The notes: generated by a model not told the origin, from the letters alone. A DNA stretch of 64,000 nt from Shewanella benthica KT99 (GCF_000172075.1 NZ_ABIC01000008.1:1-64000); one strand, 5' to 3'; counted from the first letter of the stretch, positions 38,882 through 48,309 are shown. Made by a program: numbers and translations.

Positions 38882-40366
38882 CTAATGCCCCATAGATACA
38901 GTGAGACACAGGTTGGCAAGTTGTGCGAAGTGAGTAAAATTATCAAACTCGGCTCGAGTCAATTTACGCTCCGAACTCGCGCGGTCAGCATAGAGCATAC
39001 CTATCACTTTTTGATCTATCACCAAGGGGGAGATCATGAAGCCCGTGGCTGATACCTTGCTTTTCAGATCCGGATCCATATACAGACGCCACTTAGGCGA
39101 GCTTGGATCATCAACAAACATGGCTTGTTTGAGCTCGATACTGTCATAAAAAAGGCATTGAGGCCGTTCTAGGGTAATAATAAATTCGCTCTTCATCTTC
39201 TCGGCCCCCTCGCCTAATGCGATACGCGGCTGCAATCGCTTACGATTAGGGGATAACAATAAAACACCGCAGCGATCCACACCCACTCCATCTAACAATC
39301 CCTCTAACGTGGTGGTGATCACCTGATTAAAGTCGGCTTTGTTGATGGCACAATCCGTGAGTTCGCGTAACTTCTTCAACTGTAAGGTCATGTTCGGCAT
39401 ACGAACCAAGGGGGCATTAATCTCGGCAAGCAGATCTTTGCTAAGATGCATGGGGTTGGGCAGATGCTCTATAAGCACCTTAGCGCCATAGGCTTCGGCT
39501 AATATTTTTGTGGCGTCACTACAGCGGACCATGCGAAGTTTCAGTTCATCGATCTCGATACCTAACATGCTGGCAGTTTGCTTTAGCCTAAGTTGCAGTT
39601 CCTCAGGCGCCGGATTTTCTTGTGCCAAGAGTTCACTTATTTGATTGGCTAAATAAATACTGCGGATCTCAGGGGTGCGCTCATCGGGATTACTCAGAGA
39701 TTTAAGTAACACATCTCCCAGGCCCCAACTTCGTGCGATACCCAGAGAGAGCTTATTGAAAGAAGTGCCTAACATCTCACGAATGAGCCCTTTCTCTGCT
39801 TTGTTATCGCTACACTGCTCCAGAGCCACATCGAGCACAACCGCCTCATCACAACCGGTACTCCAAAAAGCGCTTTCACCTAAGTGATACAATAAGGAGG
39901 CAATAAACACCTCCTCCTGTAACTCTTCATCATGATCTTTAAGCATCATCTTGGCTAACATGGCCGCCTGAAAGGCACGGGCCATCAGCTTGATAAGTCT
40001 TTGATATACTGGCTCGGACAAGCCTTTTGATTCGAGTAAGCTACTGAGTAATTTAGCGGTAATACAGATATTACGTATGGCATCGAAACCTAACACCACA
40101 GTGGCACGACTCACGGTCGTCACCTGGTTCTGGCCTTTATTGTAAGTGACGCTATTTGCCACTCTTAATATTCGAGAGGTCAATGCATTATCGTGCATCA
40201 CACTCTTCCCGAGTAATCTCAGGGAAGATACGTCGTCTTTAGCCAGCTTCTCCAGTGTTTTAACCGTAGAGCATAATGCCGGCATCTCCTGATCGCTGAT
40301 GCGCCTAGTCCAATAATCGACTCCCTTCGATTTAACCTGAGATTGACTCTGTGTTTGGGAATTCAA
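38882..40366 (-). CDS. HDOD-GAF signalling protein
   Basis: 494 residues. An N-terminal HDOD domain (about 20-230) contains SLRLLGKSVMHDNALTSRIL, ATVVLGFDAIRNICITAKL and a degenerate active-site region, FIASLLYHLGESAFWS. HDOD proteins lack the full metal-binding set of HD phosphodiesterases. A C-terminal GAF-like sensory domain (about 335-494) includes VDRCGVLLLSPNRKRLQPRI and ISPLVIDQKVIGMLYADRAS. Such proteins act in stress or motility signalling; the ligand here is unknown. No operon partner. Confidence 0.82.
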   Translation of the reverse strand: MNSQTQSQSQVKSKGVDYWTRRISDQEMPALCSTVKTLEKLAKDDVSSLRLLGKSVMHDNALTSRILRVANSVTYNKGQNQVTTVSRATVVLGFDAIRNICITAKLLSSLLESKGLSEPVYQRLIKLMARAFQAAMLAKMMLKDHDEELQEEVFIASLLYHLGESAFWSTGCDEAVVLDVALEQCSDNKAEKGLIREMLGTSFNKLSLGIARSWGLGDVLLKSLSNPDERTPEIRSIYLANQISELLAQENPAPEELQLRLKQTASMLGIEIDELKLRMVRCSDATKILAEAYGAKVLIEHLPNPMHLSKDLLAEINAPLVRMPNMTLQLKKLRELTDCAINKADFNQVITTTLEGLLDGVGVDRCGVLLLSPNRKRLQPRIALGEGAEKMKSEFIITLERPQCLFYDSIELKQAMFVDDPSSPKWRLYMDPDLKSKVSATGFMISPLVIDQKVIGMLYADRASSERKLTRAEFDNFTHFAQLANLCLTVSMGH

Positions 40367-40920
40367 ATCGTTCTCTTCTCATAAATGCTGATAAAGAATT
40401 TAAATAAGCTTTTACCTACAGCTAAAGTATAAGCATGAAATTTATAACATAGTTAATACAAATAATACCAATAAACATAGCCGAGCTTAAGTAAAATACC
40501 AAAACAGTTTGATTGGGACGTGGTTAGCGACATGGGTGCCTGCTTATTGAACATATTGTGTACTTGTGAAGATGTAGACTGCACTATGATGGATTGTCAG
40601 AATAACTGACGAAGTAAATAGAGATATGAGAGTAACAGACAAAAAAATGCGGCCCAATCGAGCCGCAAACACAAGCAAACATTGTCGTAGCAATGTTATT
40701 CTTTAATCATACTCGGCTTACATTAAGCTAGAATGAAAAACCCATGCAGCACGTAGGAATACTGCACGGGGGACAACGGCTGCAAAGCAGCCATAAATAC
40801 TTTCGCATTGGCGTTAAGCGCATTGATCACCATAGTACGTTCGACCGGACCCGTTATCTCCACCCTTCTGTTTGGTTGTTCCCCATAGGTAAAAGCATAA
40901 CATCAAAACATTTCAATGAC
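40367..40920. other. Spacer upstream of the HDOD gene
   Basis: About 550 bp without a credible ORF. GCGGC/GCCGC (about 40650-40668) is preceded by a run of seven A, so it is a possible minus-strand terminator without an obvious gene. A second small hairpin, ACATTG/CAATGT, follows at about 40679. The right half leads into the IS66 remnant. Confidence 0.3.
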
Positions 40921-40924
40921 TGTA

Positions 40925-42262
40925 AGCGTTCACCAGAAGGGCGTTGACTAAGCTGACACCAGGTCAAACACGTCTGGGTATTCTCTGTTGCCTACAACGG
41001 CTGTAACGATCTTACTTATCACTGTAATTAGCGATAACTGCCGTTTTTTGCATGTTTCAACCACTGACAGTAACCGGGAACGGAACTTCTCCCCTCGATC
41101 TGAACGGGTGCCATAGCAAATCTTACGCATGATCACGCTACCACGCTACCACGTATGCAGCGTTCTGCTTCGTTATTGGTCAGAGGAGTGCCTGGGTGAT
41201 TAAGAAATACCCATAAGCCTTGCTCATATTTGAGAATATGACGGCATCTGCCAGCATAGCGTGAAGCGGGCACATTTCCCCCGCACTCAAGCCAGCGCTT
41301 AATACTGCGCCTTAGTCGTTGCATTCGCCGACGCCACATTATTTCCTCAACTTCACCGGATTCATATCTATGCTGGATGCGAAATACGGACTTGAAAAGC
41401 AATACCAGTCGGTTACCAATATTCGCAGTGAGGCCTTTTCCTGAATAATCGGCCATTTGTTGTAAATTGCGTAGCACCTGGGCTAGGCAAAACTGATGAC
41501 GCTCAGGGGCTATCCAGTTGTAGCTCGGACATTGGTCGCTCACTACGATAGCTTGAGTCTGTGCACCTAATACCGATTTGGCGGCATCCTTATTGCGAAA
41601 GTATTTCACCACTTGGAATACCGCGTCAGCATACTACTGACTCGTCCTTGAGCCTCAGAAATCAGGCCTGTAGAGAAATGAGTACCATATTGGTCTTGCA
41701 GTAAACGTTGAATTTTTCGTACGCTCAGATGATATAAACCACTGAGCACAGCTACGTAGCTAAGCAGTCTTGGTCCCATCTGGCCATCAGAAGTATCCTT
41801 AGGTAAGGTGCCTTTGCTCACCGTATTGCATTGCTGGCAACGTCCATGAAATAGCTGATATTCAGTGATATCAAGCTTAGGCTCAGGCAGCTCAAACACC
41901 TGATGACGATAACTGGGAGACTTATTGGCAGTCACTTCACCACCACAATCGGAGCAACAGGCCCCTGGCAAACAAGCGATTTGCTCATCGTTTTCGCCGA
42001 GTTCCGCTAGTGGTCTTTATGCCCCGTATGTCCAGGTTGAGCGCCAACCTTATTTCCACTACGAGGCGTTTGAGCTTTTTTCGCTCGGCCTTATCCGCAG
42101 GGGAATCAGAGGAGGGTGATTTGGATGAGTGACGAGAACTGAGCATCAACCTGTCTTCATACTCACGTAGCGTTTGCCAAAGCTCACGGATAAACAGGTT
42201 GGCTTCGCTGATATTATCAATCGAAGGCGGCTCTTGCTCGAATTGTTTTAATCTTATGCTTA
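40925..42262 (-). mobile_element. Broken IS66-family insertion sequence
   Basis: Minus-strand pieces of an IS66-type DDE transposase. The N-terminal part reads ISEANLFIRELWQTLREYED and SSRHSSKSPSSDSPADKAER, shifting frame near 42080. Zinc-finger-like CSDCGGEV and LPEPKLDITEYQLFHGRCQQ follow (41606-41971). The catalytic part has IVVSDQCPSYNWI and HPGTPLTNNEAERCIRG (41133-41612), then VETCKKRQLSLITVISKIV (40948-41136). The last break coincides with an 8-bp tandem duplication (ACGCTACC twice, about 41136-41151). GTAAGC occurs at both outer ends, but full inverted repeats were not resolved, so the limits are approximate. Confidence 0.75.
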
Positions 42263-42420
42263 CGAAAGCGTTAACACAAAGAAGATGGCGCGCAACAACA
42301 CACTAACAATTACCAAGGTATGTTTGTCGTTCAACATGGGGGAAAACATTGGTTAAATCTAAAAAAACTTATAAAAAAATCAGAATTATTGGATTACTCA
42401 TGCAGAAGTAACCTAAACCA

Positions 42421-44205
42421 CTATCTTAGAGCCATCTTACTCTTTTGATAACCTGAGCGACTCTGCTCTATCTCAGGCTTATAAAGCGTGACACAGTTGC
42501 GCCCCTGCTCTTTAGAATGATACATGGCGATATCGGCTCTGTGCAGCAAGGGATCTAAACTCAAGTCATCTTCACTACTGGTCGATACGCCAAAGCTTGC
42601 CGTGATAGCAAAATTGTGGCCAGAAAATCTGGTCTCTATTGATTGAATAAGGCCGCGATACTCTTCCGCCATGATTTTCGCTTTAGCTTCATCCGTATTA
42701 GGTAAGAACAGGGCAAATTCTTCACTACCGAAGCGTGCAAAAACATCATCGCTGCGACTGGCTTTATTGATCACTTCCGCCACCTTCTTTAAAATCCAAT
42801 CTCCGGTACCATGGCCATAGTTATCATTGATGCGCTTAAAGTGATCGAGATCGAACATGATGACACTAAACATTTCTCTCTTCGAAGCAGTCTTGATAAA
42901 ACTGTATTCGGCAATATTCTGCGCCGTGCCACGATTAAAGATACCCGTCAGTGCATCGTACTGGGCCAACTGTTTATATTTACGCTTCTGCACTGTCATC
43001 ACCAAAGCGAAGATAGCCAATACAACTAGGCCACCGAAAATGAGCGTATTCATCATCCGCTCATTTCTTCGTTTCGATTCAGTCAAAGCAGCTTTAGCCG
43101 TATAGAGTTCACGGTCTTTATTGAGCAGGTTAATTTCACGATTCTTCTCGCCATTTTCAAACTTAGCCATCTGGTAAGCATTCGCCTTGGCTTTAGTATC
43201 ATCGAGTAGAGCAGTACTAATACCTTGATATTTCTCCATATATTGATAAGCCAATTCGAAGTCACCTCTTTTATTATAAATTTCGGCCAACACTTTTGTT
43301 GCTCGCTTCTTAAACTCTAAGTTACTGGGCTCATCAGGAAGTTCAATAACAATTTCAGCATATTCCTTGGCTTTTTCAATTTTTTTGAGACCCAAGTAGC
43401 TTTCAGAAAGAAGAGCATATATATGGTTGATTTCTAACATATATTGGAAAGGTTGGTAACTTAATAAAGCATCAATGAAAAAAAGGTTCGCATTTGAATA
43501 ATTACCTTTTTCAAGCTCAACCATTCCTAGGCCTTTTATGGACATAGCATCAATCAGAAGAAATCCATTTAATCGACAAAACTGACTACTAGCTTCAAAA
43601 CCCCTTGAAGCATTATCTAATATCCCAAGTTTCAATTCTGAAACTGCTAAATACAGCTTTGCATGACACTGATTTTTTAAACTTATACCACTACCTAGTT
43701 TAACTACTTTTAATGCGTATTGTTTTACTTCATCAAATGCTTGAATCGCCGAATATAGACCCGCTAATCGAATATATGTTTTAGCCTTCAGTTCAACATC
43801 CTTCAATTTTTCTACCAAAGAAGAATTTAATGAAATAATATCTAATGCTTGCTGATACTCGTGATAGGCTACGAAAATAGTTGCTTTATGCAAGAAGATA
43901 GAAGTTTTAATTAAGGTAGAGGGTTGGAGCTTTTCTGCTTCATTAAGGAAAACTATTGAACTTTGATACTTACCATTTATAAGCTCCCTAGTTCCCTGCA
44001 AAACTAGGAATCTTGCATGTTGTTCTAAATTAAATTCATGCTGACTTTTAACTAAGTTTTCAATTAGTGAGTTTGATTTGTCAGCATCTAAAATAAAATT
44101 CTCTAGATCATCTAATAATCCATCAAAACCTTCAACTTTTGCAGCTGCCACTGAAGTAACAATAAAAGTGAGCAGTGCTAATAGCAATAGCTTAAAGGTC
44201 TGCAT
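42421..44205 (-). CDS. TPR-GGDEF diguanylate cyclase downstream of the borosin pair
   Basis: 594 residues. A Sec signal (LLLLALLTFIVTSVAAA) is followed by a periplasmic region of about 350 residues with TPR-like helices, such as HKATIFVAYHEYQQALDIIS and YNKRGDFELAYQYMEKYQG. A transmembrane helix (about 395-415) and a cytoplasmic GGDEF domain follow. The active-site motif is GSEEF (493-497) rather than GGDEF. The inhibitory RxxD site is present just before it (RSDD). Activity is plausible but the second Gly is missing. The start lies 5 bp after the precursor-peptide stop and has no clear ribosome site, suggesting translational coupling. It probably senses something in the periplasm and makes c-di-GMP. 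Confidence 0.85.
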   Translation of the reverse strand: MQTFKLLLLALLTFIVTSVAAAKVEGFDGLLDDLENFILDADKSNSLIENLVKSQHEFNLEQHARFLVLQGTRELINGKYQSSIVFLNEAEKLQPSTLIKTSIFLHKATIFVAYHEYQQALDIISLNSSLVEKLKDVELKAKTYIRLAGLYSAIQAFDEVKQYALKVVKLGSGISLKNQCHAKLYLAVSELKLGILDNASRGFEASSQFCRLNGFLLIDAMSIKGLGMVELEKGNYSNANLFFIDALLSYQPFQYMLEINHIYALLSESYLGLKKIEKAKEYAEIVIELPDEPSNLEFKKRATKVLAEIYNKRGDFELAYQYMEKYQGISTALLDDTKAKANAYQMAKFENGEKNREINLLNKDRELYTAKAALTESKRRNERMMNTLIFGGLVVLAIFALVMTVQKRKYKQLAQYDALTGIFNRGTAQNIAEYSFIKTASKREMFSVIMFDLDHFKRINDNYGHGTGDWILKKVAEVINKASRSDDVFARFGSEEFALFLPNTDEAKAKIMAEEYRGLIQSIETRFSGHNFAITASFGVSTSSEDDLSLDPLLHRADIAMYHSKEQGRNCVTLYKPEIEQSRSGYQKSKMALR

Positions 44206-44210
44206 GTAAA

Positions 44211-44429
44211 CTATTTATTTTTTGGTGAACTAATAACCTGAAAATATCTGCTTTCCAATTTATCCCCAGACAGAATTTTAAGCTTCTTACTCTCACCAGA
44301 CAAGACGGCCTTAATCTCTTCATCACTCAATCCATTGGCCTTCATCACACCTGCTGGGTCTTTCTTATAGGCATCCATCAGATCTGAATCAGAACCTAGT
44401 TTTTCAAAAAAATCATTAAAGTTAGACAT
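44211..44429 (-). CDS. Borosin-type RiPP precursor (SonA-like)
   Basis: 72-residue peptide starting at ATG 44429 after a strong AGGAAG ribosome site. The leader (about 1-55) is helical and acidic (FNDFFEKLGSDSDLMDAYKK, MKANGLSDEEIKAVLSGES), matching the borosin-binding domain of the S. oneidensis SonA precursor. This leader superficially resembles Nif11-type leaders. The C-terminal tail RYFQVISSPKNK is the presumed core. By analogy with SonA, where backbone N-methylation falls on alternate residues near position 63-65, F63 and V65 are candidate sites. It lies directly downstream of its methyltransferase gene. Confidence 0.82.
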   Translation of the reverse strand: MSNFNDFFEKLGSDSDLMDAYKKDPAGVMKANGLSDEEIKAVLSGESKKLKILSGDKLESRYFQVISSPKNK

Positions 44430-44597
44430 TAACACTTCCTTTTTGTAATAATTATGCGCTTCAGCGCTGTTATAGCTTCTTCCAGACTTTCTTCTTTCTT
44501 CTTAAAACTGAACATTTTTTTGCAAACTGGCGGTTTACTTGATAATGCATAACTCTGTGTTCATGCAGCTAACTGTCACCCTTGCCAATAATGATAT

Positions 44598-45419
44598 TTA
44601 ACCTAAATCCGCTGCGGTGATGCCTAACTTGGCCAAAATGTCATGATTAACCTCAAGCTCTCTAGACGGCGGAATAAGCAAGGTGCTGATGGCGCTTAAC
44701 GGTGCGAAAGGCAGGTCTTTTAAAGGTAACTTGTCAATTCTAGGTTGCTGTATCGGCAAGTTTGGCGCTTCGTAGAGGATGATTTCATGATCGAGTGGAT
44801 ACCATTCATTGAGCTGTTCCACCAAGACTCGCAAGCAATCCGATGAAGTATGAAACTCGGTCAAGGTGTGCTCACCTGCGATGCCTATCTGCCACAATAA
44901 TAGCTGTGTCGTTGGGTCCGGTGTATGTTTGTAAAACATAAACTGACTCGCTTCAAAACTCTGATGGCCAGAATTACCAGGATCGATACCTAAGTCGGCC
45001 CATAAACAGGCCTCCGCCGAAATACCCGGCTCCATCTTAGCGCTGTATCCTTCTTCCCTCGCCAGCTCGATAGCAAAGTGAGATACACAGGAAAATACCC
45101 CTGGATGACCGTAGAGTGCACAAACCACTTTCTTACCATCGCGAACGGCATTTAGAATGGCTTGCACCATCTGGTCATAAGTATCACGACGGTTCTTAAT
45201 TTCGTCACCTTGAGCATAGTAAGGCTGCAGGCTACGAACGTCACTATTGAGGTTTCCCAGCCAACGCTGGGCAAACCCATCTGGCACTAAGGAAAACACC
45301 ACATCGGCATTTTCTATGTAACTCTTGCTAAGGACACTTATCTGACCGGCTAGATTTAAGCCGGTACCGACACAAACCAGGCTACCTTGATGACATGTAC
45401 TATTTTGTAGCGTCGGCAT
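44598..45419 (-). CDS. Split borosin alpha-N-methyltransferase (SonM-like)
   Basis: 273-residue SAM-dependent tetrapyrrole-methylase-fold enzyme expected to methylate backbone amides of the SonA-like peptide. The SAM-binding start is SLVCVGTGLNLAGQISVL. The region YYAQGDEIKNRRDTYDQM and ALYGHPGVF carries Y68, R77, Y81 and Y103. Their spacing (9, 4, 22) equals that of the catalytic Tyr/Arg set in the fungal borosin enzyme OphMA. MEPGISAEACLWADLGIDPG is the TP-methylase motif. The ATG at 45419 has an AGGGAA ribosome site eight bases upstream. Unlike fungal borosins, the substrate is a separate protein. Confidence 0.88.
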   Translation of the reverse strand: MPTLQNSTCHQGSLVCVGTGLNLAGQISVLSKSYIENADVVFSLVPDGFAQRWLGNLNSDVRSLQPYYAQGDEIKNRRDTYDQMVQAILNAVRDGKKVVCALYGHPGVFSCVSHFAIELAREEGYSAKMEPGISAEACLWADLGIDPGNSGHQSFEASQFMFYKHTPDPTTQLLLWQIGIAGEHTLTEFHTSSDCLRVLVEQLNEWYPLDHEIILYEAPNLPIQQPRIDKLPLKDLPFAPLSAISTLLIPPSRELEVNHDILAKLGITAADLG

Positions 45420-45838
45420 TATTTAAGTTCCCTAAGAGAGATCACTCATCAGAAACACATTCTCGTAACTTTTTTGTTACTTTGCAAGTTCTTATTGCTA
45501 AGAATAACAAAGTTAAATAAATTATTATGTTGCGGTTCAAGTTAACAGTTTAAAAAACTCAACTCGGTACATTTGTTACAACTTTGTAAGGTTCTAAATC
45601 TAAACTATCTTATGTAGCCTGCAGCCTCCTGACAGGGGACTGAATTTTCGACATGCAACACACTCTTTATACCTGACTTATCGCTGAGTTTTACACCTGA
45701 TTTTTTACCCACAAAATCGACCGATAAACCTATAATACTAACGATTCTGAACCAATCGAAAAGATGATGATCGAATCAAGCTGTCTTATCCAAGAGATTG
45801 GCAGGACTCAAATTAACGCAATAATGTTCCATCAACCC
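45420..45838. other. Divergent spacer between the borosin locus and bamE
   Basis: About 420 bp without ORFs. It must carry the promoter of the borosin operon on the minus strand; the AT-rich stretch around 45500-45530 is the likeliest place, but no unambiguous boxes were found. Confidence 0.3.
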
Positions 45839-45868
45839 TTGTCACAGTAGCTTGTGCTTGGGTATGAT
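45839..45868 (+). promoter_or_regulatory. Predicted bamE promoter
   Basis: TTGTCA (45839-45844) and TATGAT (45863-45868) with an 18-base spacer. The expected start site is about 25 bases upstream of the bamE ATG. Confidence 0.5.
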
Positions 45869-45900
45869 GACCGATAGATTTCTATGAAGTAGTGTATTCA

Positions 45901-46410
45901 ATGACAATTAAAAAGAAGAGTCTTACCCTTTTGGGCGCCGCTGTGCTCTCGTTATCAGTAACAGGATGTAGTGTATTTGACTGGTTGATCTATAAGCCAG
46001 ATATTCCACAAGGTAACTATATGGAAACTCAGCAGGTAGAGAAACTGCGTATTGAGATGACCAAGGAGCAAGTTGAATACATACTCGGAAGACCCGTATT
46101 ACATGACAGTTTTTCCGACGATACTTGGTATTATGTGTATCACTTTAAGAGTGGACGTGATGCCAGTATTATACACAAAGAGCTGATCATTCACTTTGAA
46201 AATGACATGCTGACTAAAGTAGTGGGAGATTACGATCTTGCGGAAGATTTTGACACACCACTAGACCAGAGTCGTCTTCCTGATGCGCCTATGCTAGAAA
46301 CTGAAGCTGAAAACAGTGAAGAGCCCTTGCTCCCAGAGCAGCGTCCTGAGCCTGTGCCATTAGTAGAAGAAGAAACTTCTGAATATCAAGCAGAAAAGAA
46401 GTTTGAATAG
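45901..46410 (+). CDS. bamE: Outer-membrane assembly lipoprotein BamE (SmpA/OmlA)
   Basis: 169-residue lipoprotein of the BAM complex. The lipobox VTGC follows LGAAVLSLS. The core fold contains VEKLRIEMTKEQVEYILGRP and DTWYYVYHFKSGRD. It carries an unusually long acidic, proline-rich tail (LLPEQRPEPVPLVEEETSEY) beyond the E. coli length of 113. The ATG at 45901 is chosen over an in-frame GTG three codons upstream. It is convergent with rnfH. Confidence 0.93.
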   Translation: MTIKKKSLTLLGAAVLSLSVTGCSVFDWLIYKPDIPQGNYMETQQVEKLRIEMTKEQVEYILGRPVLHDSFSDDTWYYVYHFKSGRDASIIHKELIIHFENDMLTKVVGDYDLAEDFDTPLDQSRLPDAPMLETEAENSEEPLLPEQRPEPVPLVEEETSEYQAEKKFE

Positions 46411-46444
46411 CAGAGGTTTAATTGAATAATAAATGAATAAATCG

Positions 46445-46476
46445 ATGAGTTCCTGACATCTGACGTTAGGAACTCA
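46445..46476. terminator. Convergent hairpin between bamE and rnfH
   Basis: TGAGTTCCT and AGGAACTCA form a perfect 9-bp stem with a 14-base loop between two convergent genes. The U tract is poor, so efficiency is uncertain. Confidence 0.5.
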
Positions 46477-46488
46477 TTCAATTCTATT

Positions 46489-46821
46489 CTATATCTTTGC
46501 GCCCGTTATCTTATTTATCCGGCCTTCCTCTTTGGCTTTTTCGGCACGACGTCGTCGCACATCTTTCGGATCGGCGATCAAGGGACGATAAATCTCTACC
46601 CTTTGCCCCGGTACTAAGACTTCGTTATGCTTAACTGCACGGCTAAAAATCCCTAGCTTGACCGTTTCAAGGTCGATTTCAGGAAAATAGGTTGTCATGC
46701 CACTCAGTTCCACCGCTTCAATACAGCTAGTCCCCGGCGCCACGTTTATCTGGATACGTTTTTGCTGTGTGGGTAAGGCATAGATGATCTCTACCGCAAA
46801 ATGTTCCTGCTCTATGTTCAT
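46489..46821 (-). CDS. rnfH: RnfH-family ubiquitin-like protein
   Basis: 110-residue beta-grasp protein of the RnfH/UPF0125 family. Diagnostic features are FAVEIIYALPTQQKRIQINV, EIDLETVKLGIFSRAVKHNE and VLVPGQRVEIYRPLIADPKD. The basic tail is RRRRAEKAKEEGR. It lies downstream of ratA, the standard ratA-rnfH pair. The ATG at 46821 replaces a weak upstream start. Confidence 0.92.
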   Translation of the reverse strand: MNIEQEHFAVEIIYALPTQQKRIQINVAPGTSCIEAVELSGMTTYFPEIDLETVKLGIFSRAVKHNEVLVPGQRVEIYRPLIADPKDVRRRRAEKAKEEGRINKITGAKI

Positions 46822-46905
46822 CAATTTATCTCTTTCAATATGAATCAAGCTAACAGCACTTAGCTCCTAGCTTATAGCTAGAAACTCTTAGCGAGTAGCT
46901 GACGA

Positions 46906-47337
46906 CTATCGATAAATCACTTTCGCCCTGCTGGTAAACGCCGTCACCATAGATGACATCAAGTCTTTAAACACCTTGCCGAAAGCCAGCTCAACGAGAG
47001 AGCTAGAGAATTCGAAGCTTAACTCGAAATCTATCTTGCAGGCATCTTCGGTCAATTCAGTGAAGCGCCACTCGCCGAGCAGATGCTTGAAAGGGCCATT
47101 TTCTAAAGAAAGCTGAATACTCTTACCCGGTATGACTTGATTACGAGTCGTGAAGGTTTTACTAATACCGGCTTTAGACACATCTACAGATGCGAGCATA
47201 GTCTCGCCGTCAAATTCAAGCACCTTGCCACCGACACAACCGGGCAAAAACTCTTTATAGGATTCAACATCATTGACGATTTCATACATCTGCATTGCAC
47301 TAAAGCGCACTAACACACTGCGGGATATTTTGGGCAT
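46906..47337 (-). CDS. ratA: RatA/COQ10-like START-domain protein
   Basis: 143-residue protein of the Polyketide_cyc/COQ10 family. Motifs are VRFSAMQMYEIVNDVESYKE, FLPGCVGGKVLE and the C-terminal amphipathic helix VELAFGKVFKDLMSSMVTAF. In E. coli RatA inhibits 70S ribosome association, while eukaryotic relatives bind ubiquinone; the role here is unsettled. It precedes rnfH and is divergent from smpB, as is usual. Confidence 0.92.
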   Translation of the reverse strand: MPKISRSVLVRFSAMQMYEIVNDVESYKEFLPGCVGGKVLEFDGETMLASVDVSKAGISKTFTTRNQVIPGKSIQLSLENGPFKHLLGEWRFTELTEDACKIDFELSFEFSSSLVELAFGKVFKDLMSSMVTAFTSRAKVIYR

Positions 47338-47639
47338 TCTACTCTATTACCTGAAACAGTTTATCTCAACAATTTGATTAAACCAGTTGTCGAAGACAAT
47401 CACCTAAACGAACGCTAAAGATGATCACTAATGATAGGATTTTAACACGATCATAGAAAAACGCATATTCACCTCTTCCTAAAGTGAGATACCTAAAAGC
47501 AGCGTTTGCCTAATTCCCCCTCAAAACTGGCTTTATTTGTTCGAAAAGCAAGCAAACCCTCATTATTCTGCAGAAATATTTGAATAATTCGTCGGCAGCA
47601 ATTCCAAAAAAACTTGTCCCTGCGTATAATAGTCTGCCT

Positions 47640-48137
47640 ATGGCTAAGAAAAATGCAAAAAAATCAAAAAACTCCTCCGCATCGATTGCCCGTAATAAAC
47701 GCGCAACCTTCGACTATAAATTCGAAGAAAAGATGGAAGCAGGTCTATCCCTAATGGGATGGGAAGTTAAGTCTATTCGAATGGGCAAGGTTAACTTGTC
47801 TGAAAGCTATGTGTTTATGAGAGACGGCGAAGCCTTTCTCTTCGGTTGTACCATAGCGCCATTGAATACCGCATCAACCCATGTCGTCTGTGATCCCATG
47901 CGCTCGCGTAAACTTCTGCTCAAACGAAAAGAGCTTGATAAGTTACAAGGGCTCGTCGATCGTAAGGGCTACTCTATCGTACCCATCTCTATGTACTGGC
48001 AGAAAGGTGCCTGGGTCAAAATTGAGATTGGTCTAGGTAAAGGTAAGAAAGAACACGATAAACGTGAAGATACCAAAGATCGTGAATGGCAGATTGAAAA
48101 ATCTCGCACAATGAAAAAATCCGTACGTGGTGAATAG
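47640..48137 (+). CDS. smpB: SsrA-binding protein SmpB
   Basis: 165-residue partner of tmRNA in ribosome rescue. The OB-fold core has [40 protein letters not shown] and [18 protein letters not shown]. The basic C-terminal tail reads [10 protein letters not shown]. The ATG at 47640 gives the family start [13 protein letters not shown] perfect TATAAT at 47625-47630 lies only 9 bases before this ATG, with no clear ribosome site between. An in-frame TTG at 47580 would give a 20-residue extension. Confidence 0.96.
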   Translation: MAKKNAKKSKNSSASIARNKRATFDYKFEEKMEAGLSLMGWEVKSIRMGKVNLSESYVFMRDGEAFLFGCTIAPLNTASTHVVCDPMRSRKLLLKRKELDKLQGLVDRKGYSIVPISMYWQKGAWVKIEIGLGKGKKEHDKREDTKDREWQIEKSRTMKKSVRGE

Positions 48138-48146
48138 CACTCCCGT

Positions 48147-48178
48147 CTCTCCGGCAATGCTTTTAAGCCGGAGTCCGG
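48147..48178 (-). repeat. REP-like palindrome, copy 3
   Basis: CTCCGGC and GCCGGAG around AATGCTTTTAA, then TCCGG. Same AAGCAT-centred layout as the copies near the RAYT gene and after mtfA, but with more changes. It lies just after smpB. Confidence 0.45.
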
Positions 48179-48309
48179 TCATGAAACGAAGCTTTAAATG
48201 ATAAAATGCTTGGTGCGAACAATGAATAACCAATCATTTCCTGAAAACAATAAAAACACGCAAAACGTACGCATAACGAACAAACGATATACCGAGTTGC
48301 AAAACACGC

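Noticed and set aside
44211..44429. Nif11-type leader peptide of a lanthipeptide or similar system
   Set aside because: The leader resembles Nif11 leaders, but there is no lanthionine synthetase, YcaO or radical SAM gene nearby and the tail has no Cys. The adjacent SonM-like methyltransferase makes a borosin precursor the better call.
44598..45419. Cobalamin or siroheme tetrapyrrole methylase (CbiF/CobA type)
   Set aside because: The fold is the same, but the Tyr/Arg spacing fits borosin methyltransferases, the locus has a precursor peptide, and the gene is 5 kb from the cobalamin operon on the other side of unrelated genes.
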